From NCBI RefSeq assembly GCF_004005485.1, contig NZ_RZUL01000001.1:868001-932000 (forward strand): a stretch of 64,000 nt of DNA, read 5' to 3'. A model generated the notes under the pieces. That model did no database searches, was not told the DNA's origin, and worked only from the letters and a program-made list of their open reading frames with translations. Positions 63,354 through 64,000 of this stretch are shown one piece after another. Position 1 is the first letter of the stretch; each line of letters begins with the position of its first letter. This stretch comes from Sphingobium algorifonticola. GTDB lineage: Bacteria > Pseudomonadota > Alphaproteobacteria > Sphingomonadales > Sphingomonadaceae. Made by a program: the position numbers and the translations under genes.

Positions 63354-64000
63354 ATGCCCGATCCTGTAAAACTTACCATGCTGATCCTGCCCAAGGAGGA
63401 TCGACGCTGGGGCCTCGCACGCCAGATGGGCGTCACGCACGCTATTGCAAAACTGGCACCGGAGTTGACGGGCAAGCTCCCGCCTTGGGACTATGAAAGC
63501 CTACGCTCGGAAGTCGACCGCTATGCAGCGGCGGGGTTTCGCATCGGCGGTCTCGAAGGGGATCAGTTCGACATGTCGCGCATCAAGCTGGGGCTGGACG
63601 GGCGCGACGACGATATCGAGCGGTACAAGCGCATGCTTCAGAACATGGGCAGGTGCGGCATCGATTTCCTGTGCTACAACTTCATGCCCCTGGGCTGGCT
63701 GCGCAATCGCACGGGTGTGCAGGATCGCGGCGGCGCAGTTACGACGGGTTATCGGCATGGAACCGATCATGCGCCGGGCGCGGAGATCATCCCGGCCGAA
63801 CGCATCTGGGATAATTACGAGTATTTCCTGCGGCGAGTCATTCCGGCTGCGGAAGACAGCGGCGTGCGTATGGGCATGCACCCGGATGATCCGCCTGCCC
63901 CCATGATCGACGGCATCGGCCGTATATTCATCAACGCCGCCGCGTCGCAACGCGCACTGGACATGGTCGCCAGCCCGATGAACGGCCTGACCTTCTGCCA
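63354..64000 (+). CDS. uxuA: Mannonate dehydratase, 3' end outside the window
   Basis: The first 215 residues of a UxuA-type protein that dehydrates D-mannonate to 2-keto-3-deoxygluconate. Typical segments are TMLILPKEDRRWGLARQMGV, an NMGRCGIDFLCYNFMPLGWLR block, and MGMHPDDPP, which carries metal-binding His and Asp of the TIM barrel. The frame is open at the window edge. The product KDG would be the substrate of the interrupted kdgK. Start at ATG 63354 (weak Shine-Dalgarno); an ATG eight codons later is possible. Confidence 0.92.
   Translation, partial: MPDPVKLTMLILPKEDRRWGLARQMGVTHAIAKLAPELTGKLPPWDYESLRSEVDRYAAAGFRIGGLEGDQFDMSRIKLGLDGRDDDIERYKRMLQNMGRCGIDFLCYNFMPLGWLRNRTGVQDRGGAVTTGYRHGTDHAPGAEIIPAERIWDNYEYFLRRVIPAAEDSGVRMGMHPDDPPAPMIDGIGRIFINAAASQRALDMVASPMNGLTFC

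Overview
The window looks like chromosomal DNA of a sphingomonad-type alphaproteobacterium. Reasons: high G+C, a TonB-dependent receptor in a sugar-acid locus, a KdpFABC-DE potassium system, a DUF4169/DUF2155/DUF4260 complement typical of the group, a monofunctional bacterial topoisomerase IB and a very large RTX-type exoprotein. No rRNA, tRNA, CRISPR array, transposase or integrase gene was recognised. Family assignments rest on reading motifs in the translated sequence, not on database searches.

Layout. 0.1-3.5 kb: a secreted TPR-like protein and, divergently, an S10 serine carboxypeptidase. 3.5-24.5 kb: one 6,979-residue gene built of about 74 RTX/calcium-binding modules, with a TolC-family outer membrane protein gene upstream on the same strand (24.6-26.2 kb); together they look like a type I secretion substrate and its exit duct. 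The ABC and membrane-fusion components are not in the window. 26.3-32.6 kb: a probable 52-residue small protein, an LplT-like MFS carrier, a dicarboxylate/amino-acid:cation symporter, isocitrate lyase and a nitronate-monooxygenase-like flavoenzyme. 32.6-41.1 kb: two small genes, then the kdp locus (two micro-ORFs, one of them kdpF, followed by kdpA, B, C, D, E), preceded by a long hairpin that contains the first ribosome-binding site.

41-50.5 kb: an MFS exporter, an exported amidohydrolase, several small conserved genes, a Rieske oxygenase-SDR pair, topoisomerase IB, a DUF2155 lipoprotein, and 4-hydroxyphenylpyruvate dioxygenase overlapping a VOC-family gene. 50.5-55.2 kb appears more accessory: a repeat-bearing intergenic stretch, a flavin monooxygenase plus a partner gene facing a TetR regulator across tandem operator-like palindromes, and a LysR regulator facing a DUF4260 membrane protein.

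55.2-64 kb is a sugar-acid (hexuronate/aldonate) utilisation locus: KDG kinase, SMP-30 lactonase, a D-lactate dehydrogenase relic, IclR regulator, MFS carrier, TonB receptor, RraA-family protein and mannonate dehydratase (cut by the window end). The expected flow is receptor and MFS uptake, then lactone opening and mannonate dehydration to 2-keto-3-deoxygluconate (KDG), then phosphorylation of KDG. Two members are damaged: kdgK carries a single in-frame TGA, and dld is reduced to its two ends with a frameshift. A GTTC-N6-GAAY-like motif recurs upstream of several of these genes and may be the IclR operator.
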